Below, piece after piece: positions 47,931-57,245 of a DNA stretch of 64,000 bases. Numbering within the stretch: the stretch's first letter is position 1; each line of letters starts with the position of its first letter. Source of the DNA: Prorocentrum cordatum (lineage: Eukaryota > Sar > Dinophyceae > Prorocentrales > Prorocentraceae); the NCBI GenBank assembly GCA_963575745.1, contig CAUYUJ010003926.1:7501-71500 (forward strand), given 5' to 3'. A program made the position numbers and the translations under genes. The notes under the pieces are model-generated. The model was given only the letters and a program-made list of their open reading frames with translations, searched no databases and was not told where the DNA came from.

Positions 47931-50145
47931 AAACCGTCAACCTGGTTTGTTTGTTTGTTTGGACTCGCGTTCCCAGCTGGGTGCAGCTGGGCGAGGACCG
48001 GTCCCGCAGAAGCACACGGGCAGCGCTAAGCAGCGCTTCGGCTGCCGACAATTCACATTCTGTGACTGTAGCTCCTTCGAGGAGCCACGCGGCCTCGGCC
48101 ACATCCCTCCAAACGAGGGGCACGGCACTAGAAACAGCAAACTCATGCCCAGCAGGGAAGGGGCCCACGGTTCTCGCGGAAGCGATTCCTATCTCACTGG
48201 GATTGCACTGAGTATTGATTAAGCCGATCTGAAGCCAGAAACCACATCCTGATCCTTGCTGGTCAACCCCGCCATCAAAGCCTCCCCTGATAGCGAACGG
48301 TACGAGATAAGTTTCGAATGGATATAGATAACGATGAGTTCTGTAGAATGTGCGGCCATATCTGGCCTCATGCGTCAATTCATCCGCTCGTGTATTGTCC
48401 TCCCTGAATTCGTGTCTCCATATCTCACGTCCCAAGGCAGCAGGCCTCAGATTGAAACACGCGGCGAGCTCAAAGGTACAATCAATCATGGCAGCTGTCC
48501 TCTTGCAGTAGCCACGATTCTCACATCTCCATTTACCCTGGAGCCAGGAGCAGATAAGTAGTGAGTCACCCTTGAACTCAGCAGCAAAACCCTCTGACGA
48601 TATGTCCCACACAGTCGCGCGTTCCTGGATCATCGCATATCGTATTGCAAGCTTGGCGGACTCTTTGGGGTCATACTTGGGGTGCAGAGGGTTGGTCGCG
48701 GTATCGACCATCTCAGTATCGGCCTTCTCACGAGCCTCAGGGGAGCCTCGAGGTCCATTAGGAGAGCCCTTCCAAGACACCACAAAGTAATCATAGACCT
48801 TAGATTTGTTGTATTGTATAAGGAGTTGCTTCCATACCTCCAAGAATTGAACCCAATCACCCCGTACAGACTCCCACCACTTTTCCCCAAAGAACTGAAT
48901 GTATGGGAACTGCCAAGACCGTCCGCCCACAGACACAGGGCCTCCACGAAGCCGTTTGCCCGAACTAGATAAGGCCCTGCTGCCGTGTTGTCGTAGAACC
49001 TCTGTTATTGTGTCGCGAGCCGTGACCCAGCCAACATTGTACATCATAAGCGCACGTCGGGAGTCTCGAAAGGCCCTCCTCCCCTTTGAGACGGCAAGCG
49101 GCTCGTCTCTGAGAGTGTGGGTAGCTCCCTCTCCAGAGGGCATCGGCTGTGAGCGGGCAATGGAACAGGCGACCTGCGAGCAGAGATCCTCCAGCCTCCT
49201 CTCCATGTCCGTACTCCTCCCCTCCGCCTCCATCACAGTCGCAGCAGGTATATCCTCCCCCCGTCCCTCCGTAAAGCGAACACGTTTAGCACGTTGAGTC
49301 GTTGATCCCTCCACCTCAACCTCCGTCCTTGCCGTCCTGTCCTCCTCCAAAGATAGTAAATATTGCCTCGTGGAGCGCATCATGCCCCAGCTCTTCCAGC
49401 ACAGCATCTGCACAGCCGATGGGAAACCCCCATCGCAGAAGATTGTCCTGACACGTGTCAGTGCAGCTGGCCGCCATACCTCCCACCCCACATCTCCTGG
49501 CTTCCTCCTCCCTGACATTCTCAGAAGACACATACCCTCGAACGCATGAATAACCCTCACACACTCACTGTCAATCGTGATGGCCTCTGCTGCATATAAA
49601 AGGCGGCTCTGCACAGTCGATTGATATCGACGAAACTTCTTCACCAGAGGCAACGCCCTGCACGTAAAATACTGCACCTGCGCAAAGAACGCCCGTCGGG
49701 CCTGCTGGACGCGCTCCTGCACATCCGTGTGGATAGCAGTGAAACTTCTGGGAATCTGATATCCCAGCACATTCAAACTCTCAACACGCTTGAAAGGTAC
49801 AATCCGCGAGCCAATCTGAACCGTGACCGTATCAGTGTACTGAGTACCACACACCATCATTTCTAAACTCTCCTCCTTCCACTCCATCCCCCACTCCCTG
49901 AGAGCAGTAGTGAAGGCAGTGGCTGCTACCTGCGCCTCCGATGCTGACTTGGCGGCCAGAAAAATATTGTCGGCCCAGAGAGCATGATTCCACCGTGCGT
50001 ACCGGCAGTGATCGTCATGGCATGGCATCTCGACTCCGACACCGCGCTGGTCCAGGCGAGCAATCACATCCCGCCACATAGCAATAGTGACAATAGTAAA
50101 CGCGATAGGTGATTCGGTACCCCCAGTGCGGAGTGACCTGTCCCA
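47803..50145 (-). pseudogene. LINE RT C-terminal half plus permuted RNase H
   Basis: The frame is open from about 50145 (WDRSLRTGGTESP, RT motif B) to 47803. Counting from the ATG at 50079 (758 codons): WADN at 35-38 is the RT catalytic box, where the family norm is YxDD or FADD; EWGMEWK (62-68) is motif D; and a thumb-like region runs to about 230. A linker follows. RNase H motifs then appear in permuted order: D505 (GDSLLI), H556/N562/D566 (HEFRE.N..ADELT), D602 (FDGGV..GSG) and E676 (ECELSAAE). All four acidic residues are present. No stop occurs before the CAAA tail, so the last 55 or so residues are encoded by the tail, hairpin and flank. It lacks the RT N-terminal half and the endonuclease, so it is not autonomous. 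Confidence 0.92.
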
Positions 50146-50148
50146 TTT
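47945..50148 (-). mobile_element. 5'-truncated LINE insertion in a hairpin loop
   Basis: The left flank ggcggtaaaccgtcaacctgg meets the (CAAA)n tail (gtttgtttgtttgg on +). The right flank resumes at caccgccgggaacctcgtag, so the insertion separates the two hairpin arms exactly in the loop. It is truncated just before RT motif B. No long target duplication is visible. It shares its 3' 1.3 kb with the copy at 12.07-13.38 kb, but the outer flanks differ. Confidence 0.9.
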
Positions 50149-51485
50149 CTTGCACCGCCGGGAACCTCGTAGAGCTCATTTCTTGCACGGCGATCGTCGA
50201 AACACGGAGAGAAAGCTTCTGGAGCGAGAAAGAAAAAACTCAAAAAAAACACGTTCTTCTGATTGTACTCAACGTCGGTTCCCCCAAGTCTTTTCATAGT
50301 AATACTTCACCTACAGACCTGAAAATTTTACTGGCAGACGCGGCAAAACCCACTACAGGTGCGAAAAATCTGGTTTCTCACAATAAATTGTCAAAGATCT
50401 TTCAAATATCGCAAAACCACCCAAAAGTTGCCACATTGTCCGCCTCGGCCGGGTGGGCCAACTGGGCGCCGGCGGTAAACCGTCAACCTTGGTTACCGCC
50501 GGGAGACTCGTACAGCTTCCTAGCTCGACTTAAGTTAGAAAACCGACAGCACCTACCAACATTCCGACTCATAGTGAATATTTTTTGACCTCTGAATGCG
50601 ACAGGGGGACGCGTCTGATGTCTGCGAATCGACTCCTGTCATCACCAGCCCTGCAGCCCCCCTACAGCCCGAGTTAAGTGCAGAAAACCGACAGCACCTC
50701 TCAGGATGACTCGAACAATACAATAGTTTCACAGACCTGATTCGGGCAGCAGACCGAGTTCGGAGCTCTGGATTCGACAGACGAACGCGTCTGATGTCTT
50801 CGAATCGATTCCTGCGACAACAAGCACTGTAGCCCCCTCAGCGCTAGTTCAGTGAAGAAAACCGAGAGCACTTCTCAAGATGACTCGACCAATACAAATA
50901 ATTTCGAGATTCTAGATCCAGTGGACCGAATTCAGAGATCTGGATTCGACAGACAAGCGTAACTGATGATTCTGAATCGGTTTCTGTAAATATCAGCTCT
51001 TTAGCTGTCCTACAGCTCGAGTTAAGTCAGAAAACCGAGGGTTCCTGTCAAGATGACTCGAATAATACGAATAGGTTTGCGGACCTAGCTTGGCTAATAG
51101 ACGAGTTCAGACCTCTAGAGTCAACGGGCGAACGCGCCTAATCATTCTACATCGATGAGCTGTGCTTACCAGCTCTGTAGCTGTCCTAAAGCTCGAGTTA
51201 TGTTCAGAAAACCGTCCGTGCGCATCAAGATGACTCGAAACGGCCGATCCCGCCACAGTGCTTTTGATAGTAATATTCACCCGATCGAGCCGAGATCAAG
51301 ATGGCGAGCGGTAATAAGATCGAATATCACGGGAAAAAATACTAGAGCTCTAACGAATTGTCAAATGTCGAAAACAAAATTTTCAACCTACCAAAAGTCA
51401 GCAAAAGTTCCGTCGGAATTTTTCTTGCCAACTAGCTCTCCAGCGCGCCGGAATTACTCTTACTGGGCGCCGGCGGTAAACCGTC
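50149..51485. repeat. Mosaic of type A, type B and satellite
   Basis: A type A element follows the LINE from 50165 (acctcgtagagctc), interrupted at 50460 by a type B element with the hairpin ggcggtaaaccgtcaaccttggttaccgcc (50470-50500). Satellite covers 50580-51220, and the type B 3' module 51230-51465. No genes. Confidence 0.8.
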
Positions 51486-51711
51486 AACCTTGGTTTTTTC
51501 GTTTCGCTGACTCACGGGCCCCAAGTGCCCAGTCCAGTCCGAAGCGGGCGGGCACGCCAAACGCGGGCCACCGAGCGGCTAAGGCGGAAGCCTCACCACG
51601 CCAAGCGCGTGGGGGGCGGCTTAGGCGGTAGCCTCTGGCAGCTCTTATAAGGAGTGTGTACATCAACACAAGTGTGTGCACGCATGAAGGCAACAACACG
51701 AATGAGAATCA
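51486..51711 (-). other. LINE 3' untranslated region
   Basis: Contains aggcggaagcctcacc (51588-51603) and ctcttataaggagtg, both shared with the 185-bp insertion at 43413-43597. It ends in an A-rich 3' tail (gcgaaacgaaaaaacc on the minus strand). Confidence 0.8.
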
Positions 51712-53430
51712 TCAATCACACAATTTATCGCTAAAATAGGCCTGCAAAACCCGCGGGAGTGCTGCAATGACGCACTCTGCAGCGGAGAGTTCCGCATCCG
51801 TCACCGTGGACCCGTCTTGGAGAGCAAGGGAGCAAACATATACGTCCTTGAAGATAATCTGTGGGGATTCACAGAAAGAAGAGGTGGGCGAAAGATGGGA
51901 GAATCGAGATCGCAATCCAATCTGAATCCAAGCTCCACTTCCAGCTCCCAGGCTGCACACACCACCATCAAAGCCCGCTTTGATGAGGCAAGGTTCATAG
52001 CATGACTGTTCGTATGGCTGCAACTGGTACTGTTCGTTCGTGTATTGGTGGCCCTCGCGGGCCTGGTGGGTAAGGAGGTCGGCTTTCTCGTTCCATTCCC
52101 GAAACTCATGCTTGAGAAGATCGCGTCCTGCTTCAGCAGGTCTGACACCATACATACAACACATTCCTTCTAAAGTATTTATCATATTATCAACACGTGT
52201 CTGGTACAAGTGATTACCAGCCTTCCAGAGGCCGCAAAGCCAGCAAATGATAAGAAGAGAATCTCCTGTGATCTCCAGCGGCACGCCTCCAGAAGTCACG
52301 TCCCAACAAGTGCTCTTCAGATTGTGGATAGCTAATCTCTTACTGAATCGCAGGCGCGCAGCAGGAGAATCGTCATCTGTAACAACATGCTCCTCATTTC
52401 GTTCAGCTAGAAAGACGGGGGAGTTACCATCATGGATACCTTTGCATTTCTTCTGGAAGAGCTTGAGCATAGAGGGTGTACAATGATGAGCTGCAAACTG
52501 CATGAAGGCATGAAGGCCACCCTGAAATACTTCCCACCACCGTGGGCCAAAGAACTCATGAAAGGGGGTCTGCCAACAACGTTGTCCAATCGCTTGCCCT
52601 CCTGACCTCCAGCGTTTCATAACTCCGCATTCCCTCCACTTGCCGAATGCGCGAAGGGCTTCTCCCTCAAGTGTGCGCTGCGTGTCATAACTTATTCCAA
52701 AGGCAATCAAACACATGCGTGCATCACTCCATGATCTGTGCTTGTCCGTCATGTCCTCTCCCTGATACAACCTCTGTGCGCATGCCGAAACATCCTTCGC
52801 CAGCAGCCACTGTGCCCGGAGAAATCTCTGGACCAAGCTGTGATACCCAGCCTCTGCGAACTTCGATCTGGCGGCGTTGTATCTTCTCTCATTCCATGTA
52901 GCATAGGGTTCGTCTGGTTCTCGACGGCATCGAAGCATGAAGCACAAACACTTGCCCTCAAACGCGTGCAAGGCATGGAGGCTGTCCTTGTCGGCCGTGC
53001 AACCGTCCGCACCGAAGAGGGCAATACTCTGAACCTTTTGCTGGTACCGTAGGAACTTATCCTTAAGAGGCGTGCTATTGTTCCGAAAATATCCTGCCTG
53101 GGAATAAAATGTCCGACGAGCCGCCTCGATTCTAGAGTCCACGTCAAGGTGTGAAGAGTACTTATAGTCAGAGAACAGCTGGATACCTAGAACCATCATC
53201 TCCGTAACACGCCTGAACCGCATTACGTCATTCTGGAAGGGAACAAGCAAGTCGGCTGAAGATAGGATCTGTCCCTCAGCATCTCTCGCAGCGTCGGCTC
53301 CGAAGACCATGTAAAGCAAGCTTGAGGGTTTCCAGCGCATGCCGAAATCTTGGAGTCTAACAGTAAGGTCGTGAATCATGTGTGCCAATTCTTCCCTGCT
53401 TCGTGCCAAGATGTAGCAATATCTGCCCAT
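51712..53430 (-). CDS. LINE RT C-terminus and circularly permuted RNase H
   Basis: 572 codons. The first 10 or so residues follow the RT catalytic box: MRWKPSSLLYMVFG (31-44) is RT motif D/E, and a thumb-like region spans about 70-210. After a Trp-rich linker (CWQTPFHEFFGPRWWEVF, 285-302) come the RNase H motifs in permuted order: D390 in ITGDSLLI (normally third), H441, N447 and D451 in HEFREWNEKADLLTHQA (normally fourth), then D488 in GFDGGVCSLGAGSG (normally first) and E547 in TVTDAELSAAE (normally second). All four metal-binding acids are present. RNase H would remove the RNA strand during insertion. The real reading frame enters from upstream; the apparent start is only the result of a 1-nt deletion at about 53424. 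Confidence 0.92.
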   Translation of the reverse strand: MGRYCYILARSREELAHMIHDLTVRLQDFGMRWKPSSLLYMVFGADAARDAEGQILSSADLLVPFQNDVMRFRRVTEMMVLGIQLFSDYKYSSHLDVDSRIEAARRTFYSQAGYFRNNSTPLKDKFLRYQQKVQSIALFGADGCTADKDSLHALHAFEGKCLCFMLRCRREPDEPYATWNERRYNAARSKFAEAGYHSLVQRFLRAQWLLAKDVSACAQRLYQGEDMTDKHRSWSDARMCLIAFGISYDTQRTLEGEALRAFGKWRECGVMKRWRSGGQAIGQRCWQTPFHEFFGPRWWEVFQGGLHAFMQFAAHHCTPSMLKLFQKKCKGIHDGNSPVFLAERNEEHVVTDDDSPAARLRFSKRLAIHNLKSTCWDVTSGGVPLEITGDSLLIICWLCGLWKAGNHLYQTRVDNMINTLEGMCCMYGVRPAEAGRDLLKHEFREWNEKADLLTHQAREGHQYTNEQYQLQPYEQSCYEPCLIKAGFDGGVCSLGAGSGAWIQIGLRSRFSHLSPTSSFCESPQIIFKDVYVCSLALQDGSTVTDAELSAAECVIAALPRVLQAYFSDKLCD

Positions 53431-53690
53431 ACGAAGTGATTGACGACCGACGTGTAGGACGACTTGCCAGAATCCATGGGGTCCCCAGTTTTAAAACACA
53501 CTTGATAGCCTATGTTCTGTCTATCCCATTGTCGAAAGGTTCCCTGCCACATCGCAGCGATAATTAAATTGAAACCTAGGGGTCCCTCGGCTCCGCCCGT
53601 TCTAATACATCTATCCCATCTCACACCCTCCACCTCGATACTTTCATGGCAAACCGTACCCACACTATCGCACAGTGGATCAAGAAATGC
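53376..53690 (-). pseudogene. LINE RT fragment, motif B to motif C
   Basis: Same frame as the upstream RT piece, from which it is separated by a single UAA (53691-53693). It contains VRWDRCIRTGGAEGPLGFN (motif B, substrate binding) and ends in VNHFVWAD, the first part of the catalytic motif C. The frame is then lost. The next frame continues at CYILARS, so a single missing base inside WAD[N] explains the break. Confidence 0.88.
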
Positions 53691-53693
53691 ATA

Positions 53694-54497
53694 TTAAAGA
53701 TGATAAGGTACATGTGCGTGCTGTAAACCCCGTCTAACATTGGCTACCGTGCAATGGTCGAAGGCCTGTAGGATATCTGCGTTGGCCAGATGTGCTGTTT
53801 CCCCCTTGCCCCATGTAGAAGCATGCTGGCCGATGTGTTTCAAGCTCGCCGTGATCTCGTTCGTGGTGCGATTAGATTGGAAGCCGCAAAGTCCGAGAGG
53901 GCGAAAGAAACCATTTCGCTCGACATGTTGCTCCACAAGAATAACAATACATGTGCTATACCATCGTGCAATAGCGTTCTGCATACATAGAAGCCTACCG
54001 TCCTTAAGATCAGTGATGCCAGGAAGCTTGGGCATAAAGGAGATGAGGATATCACGCCATGAGGAGGGGCACGGTGTGCACATGTGTAGCATATCGTCGA
54101 ACAGGCGTCGGACGTTGCGCAATACCGTCCAAGGGAGACACTTTAACACCTCACACGGTACTCGATCTGGCCCTGTGGCTCGTTGTGTACGAAGGCGCGC
54201 CCGCCCACGTCCGAGTAACGCCATTGTGATGGTCGAATACGTGCTGTTACAAAGCTCCCCCCTCGCCTTCTCCTTGATCTCCTCCATCATACTAGTGTTC
54301 TCCTCCCGCATCTGTTCCGATGAAAGTTTATTTCTGCAGAAACTGTCGAGCTCCTTCCTCCAAACCTCCCTGTCCTCCGTCTCCTGGCCCTCCACCACCA
54401 AGTGTTTAATATGATGACGAGTCTTTCGACGATTGATGGGGACACTTCCAAGCTGTAACATCTCTGCGATATCGACGGCGAAGTAGATTAATCTCAC
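53694..54497 (-). pseudogene. LINE RT N-terminal half
   Basis: 267 codons. RATGPDRVPCEVLK (106-119) matches the RT finger motif (KATGPDGI type). FMPKL (154-158) and CGFQSNRTTNEI (204-215) match RT blocks 2 and 3. ADILQAFDH (240-248) is motif A, with D241 the probable catalytic acid. It ends at an in-frame UAA before motif B. Its frame differs from the endonuclease upstream; the two overlap by about 90 nt (54406-54497), where either a mutation or a programmed shift changes frame. Confidence 0.88.
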
Positions 54498-55674
54498 TCC
54501 TGAAACGTTTCTTTTCCTCTGGAGTCGTGTCTGACGGTAGTTCCCGCCATCTCTCCAAAAGCCGAGTCAACTCGGTCGGCCTCACAGGTGGCCTCTGCTT
54601 GCCGCTCTGCGCCGTGGTAAAGTTCACGTCAGGAGCAGCAACAAAAGACTGAATGAGCGTGCTAGGCAAGCTGGCTGGCTCCATCTCGAGAGAACGTGCG
54701 GGAATCCCACGAAACACAACATCTCCCAAGCTCCGATCCACCCTCCTCCTAGCATTGAACTCATCGCCCCATGTCACGCATCGATATCCTACCAAGGAAG
54801 GCGCTGGTGGCTCCACCCGCCCCCTGTCGTCACGTCGCACAATCACACGGCCAGGCGATGCAAACTGCCCAGTTAGAAGTGCATGATCACTTAATCGACT
54901 CCTATTCCTCCTTCCTCCTCTGGCATAACACCAAGAAACTTCACACTCTGTGCACTCCCAACGGCTGGGCACCAAGATGTAATCTAGCACCTTCTGAATT
55001 CGTCCGAAGCTTCGTTGCTCGCCCCACGCTTCCCAAGTAGGACGCCTATCTGCAGACAAGGTGTTGGCCGCCTTAAACATGTGGGTCTGCATGAACCCCA
55101 GTAGCATCTCCATCATCCTCCTCCTCCTGTCGATACGCTCCCTCTCCTCCGTCCCACAAGCCAAAGTCCTGACCTCCTTCCTCAAGCCCTCTCCCCTGGC
55201 AAGGTACAGTTCCCCATTGCATTCTAACTCACATAGTGGCGGTAGCTCAACATTCCCGTCAAGCAAACAAACAAAGCTGGCCTGGCTATACCTGTGTCTG
55301 AGGCTTCTGAAAGTGGCAGACACCCGCCCAAGCGTAAGTTCATACTCAGCTTCGCAATCTTCTCGATGAGAATCGGGCAGGTAGAGAGAACAGACAACCA
55401 AGGGCGAGAAGGAAGTACCGAACACACCAATGGCGAATCTAGAGAAGGTAGTAACGAATTCCCTGGACGTCGAGGCCCAACTCCGATCGAAGAGGAGCCC
55501 CGCCTTCCTGCAAGCACTATGCTTGATCTGCCAAACGAGACGGGCGGCATCTGCATGAATTATATTCTGGGCCTCCTGAAGCGCGAACAGACCGCCACAT
55601 GCACGCATATGGTTAAGCACCTCCACGCCCCTGAAGTTGTTCTCACCAGCCTTGTCAAGGTTCCAGCATCCCAA
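54406..55674 (-). CDS. LINE AP-type endonuclease domain
   Basis: 422 codons, of which about the first 270 are an exonuclease-endonuclease-phosphatase domain. Visible catalytic positions are N5 (CWNLD), E34 (ALQEAQ), Y98 (SLYLP), D139/N141 (LLDGNVE), D231 (LDYILVPS) and S262-D263-H264 (LSDHALL). This enzyme nicks target DNA to start target-primed reverse transcription, and here probably defines the hairpin-loop target. There is no ATG; the frame is continuous with ORF1 except for one UGA (55705-55707) and ten intervening codons, so it may be made by readthrough or reinitiation. The C-terminal 150 residues lead into the RT. Confidence 0.9.
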   Translation of the reverse strand: MGCWNLDKAGENNFRGVEVLNHMRACGGLFALQEAQNIIHADAARLVWQIKHSACRKAGLLFDRSWASTSREFVTTFSRFAIGVFGTSFSPLVVCSLYLPDSHREDCEAEYELTLGRVSATFRSLRHRYSQASFVCLLDGNVELPPLCELECNGELYLARGEGLRKEVRTLACGTEERERIDRRRRMMEMLLGFMQTHMFKAANTLSADRRPTWEAWGEQRSFGRIQKVLDYILVPSRWECTECEVSWCYARGGRRNRSRLSDHALLTGQFASPGRVIVRRDDRGRVEPPAPSLVGYRCVTWGDEFNARRRVDRSLGDVVFRGIPARSLEMEPASLPSTLIQSFVAAPDVNFTTAQSGKQRPPVRPTELTRLLERWRELPSDTTPEEKKRFRSEINLLRRRYRRDVTAWKCPHQSSKDSSSY

Positions 55675-55704
55675 CTTGATCCCCGACAGCCGGTGCCGAT
55701 TCGG

Positions 55705-56772
55705 TCACACCTTGCGGTTGACCTCGATCTCAAAGTCCGGCGCTGTGATCGTAAGATTTGGGAACTTCGCCTGAAGTTGACCCCACTGCGTCTGATGGAT
55801 CGTCCACGTCTGGGCTGCTCCGAACTCTGCGATACAGATCGGGCGGAGGAGTCGGTCGCCCTGAGCCTTGACCCACATGTTCGATTTCGGGGGGCCAACC
55901 TCTCCCCTCACCTCCAAGACCAAGTTGTGGCGCTGGCACACATTACGCCAGGCCCCGCAAAAGCGGCCAACTGCACGAACATGGTCGCGCTTCCATGGAG
56001 CTGATTCGATATTGAAACGTAAGAGAGTCGGGTCGATGACCTGCGTCATACCTGCGATGAGCACGCTGGGATCTGGAATAGTCGTCCCTTCTGGCAAGGG
56101 GGCTCGCTGCGCAGTGGGAGTCACAATGATCCTGAGAAGCTTCTGGAAACGATAGAGCACTTCTCGATCTGTCATTGGAAGAAACTTGATGCGGCAACTG
56201 CCAAACATGTAGCGACCCGCATTGATACGCTCTGTCCCCTCCTTGCTGAGAAAGGCCTGGTCATCTGAGGCAATCACTTTGGAAATACTGTCCAGGAGTA
56301 TCATGGTGTCGTCGAATGTCAACATTTGAGCACAACGATTCTGATGATTGGCCCAATCTGTAACCCACCCCTTGACCTCGATATATGTTGGAGAGAATTG
56401 GCCCCTACCCCCGCCTCCTCCCCCGCCCCCGTCTGGAGGGCCACTCCCAGCGCTGAAGGTAGATACCGCACTCCCATTCTGAACCGTTTTCAGTGTCTTC
56501 TCGAGTTCGTCCATACGTTTATCCGTCTCATCCATACGTTTAGTGTGTTCTGCTAAAACTCCGTCCATCCTCTTGATGTCTGTCTTTGTGGCCTCAACAG
56601 TCTCACGGATATCGTCACCTACGTCTTCCTGTTTGAACATTCCTTCAATCATCATACGCTGGAAGGGATCTGTGAACTGTGCCAGCGTCTGGGCCCTGCG
56701 TGCCTGCACATCAGGACCTCGCTGTCTCTTAGTACCCGTAGTAGCAGCAGCTGCTTCCACGGAGCCCGACAT
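55705..56772 (-). CDS. LINE ORF1 protein, coiled coil plus putative RNA-binding region
   Basis: 355 codons from an ATG. It has a basic N-terminus (TGTKRQRG). Heptad-like sequence from about 50 to 95 (MDGVLAEHTKRMDETDKRMD) looks like a coiled coil for oligomerisation, followed by a Gly-rich hinge (GGGGGGGGRG). A globular region from about 128 begins YIEVKGWVTDW and contains CRIKFLPMTDREVLYRFQKL, which could be an RRM-like fold followed by a C-terminal domain, as in L1 ORF1p. That comparison is inference from order and pattern. The expected role is RNA binding and chaperoning of the element's transcript. The frame ends in UGA followed by C. Confidence 0.8.
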   Translation of the reverse strand: MSGSVEAAAATTGTKRQRGPDVQARRAQTLAQFTDPFQRMMIEGMFKQEDVGDDIRETVEATKTDIKRMDGVLAEHTKRMDETDKRMDELEKTLKTVQNGSAVSTFSAGSGPPDGGGGGGGGRGQFSPTYIEVKGWVTDWANHQNRCAQMLTFDDTMILLDSISKVIASDDQAFLSKEGTERINAGRYMFGSCRIKFLPMTDREVLYRFQKLLRIIVTPTAQRAPLPEGTTIPDPSVLIAGMTQVIDPTLLRFNIESAPWKRDHVRAVGRFCGAWRNVCQRHNLVLEVRGEVGPPKSNMWVKAQGDRLLRPICIAEFGAAQTWTIHQTQWGQLQAKFPNLTITAPDFEIEVNRKV

Positions 56773-57245
56773 AATGCCTACGTCGCCTCTAAGGAGATCT
56801 TCGGGGATATTCCAACGATTACGAAAGCCTCGTTCCTCTCTGCGTCGTTTAAGGAGTTGAGCTGAAACAACCCTGAGAACTGAATCGAAACGGTATCCTT
56901 CCGTACGAGTAAGGGGGACCGTCGGGCTGATGAGCCTGTCCGCGTCAAGATCTAATGAAGTCTGCCTCTGAAGCCACTGCTCCCTCGTCTCAAGCCAATT
57001 GCCAAGACCCCACTGCTCCCGAAGCCAAGCCTGGTCCTCAGGCTCGTCCCAAGACGTGGCTGGAAATTCCCAGAATCAGAATACTATGGCGGCGCCCGCG
57101 GGGGAATGCGCGCCCCGAGGGAGGAGAGAACGCGCCCAGAGGGAGCAGAGACCAGCGCCCAGAGGAAGGAGGCCGCGCGGAGGTGGAGGAGGAGGGGGGA
57201 GCACGCTAGAACGCTTGCGGTTCTTGAGCCGTGCGGTTCTTGAGC
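56773..57245 (-). promoter_or_regulatory. LINE 5' untranslated/promoter region (presumed)
   Basis: About 470 bp upstream of ORF1, GC-rich at its outer end (57080-57240: gcggcgcccgcggggg, ggaggaggaggggg). No specific promoter motif recognised; assigned by position. Confidence 0.45.

Larger units (their letters stand above)
51490..57245 (-). mobile_element. Near full-length LINE (non-LTR retrotransposon)
   Basis: On the minus strand the order is a GC-rich 5' region (57245-56773), ORF1, AP-type endonuclease, RT, permuted RNase H, and about 220 bp of 3' untranslated sequence. Its 3' end meets ggcggtaaaccgtcaaccttggtt, the left part of a hairpin loop. At the 5' end the hairpin's right arm is missing and the sequence resumes at gagctcgtagagcttcctag. 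It has one in-frame UGA between ORF1 and the endonuclease, a frame change before RT, an in-frame UAA inside RT and a 1-nt deletion at the RT active site. As assembled it is inactive. Confidence 0.93.

Noticed and set aside
47803-50079. Explaining the swapped motifs by two tandem normal RNase H domains, each half lost
   Set aside because: No remnant of motifs I-II before motif III or of III-IV after motif II is visible in any copy, and the order is the same in diverged lineages. Not fully excluded without structure-based alignment.
51490-57245. LTR retrotransposon or retrovirus-like interpretation
   Set aside because: An AP-type endonuclease precedes the RT, no protease or integrase is visible and there are no long terminal repeats; the order is that of a non-LTR element.
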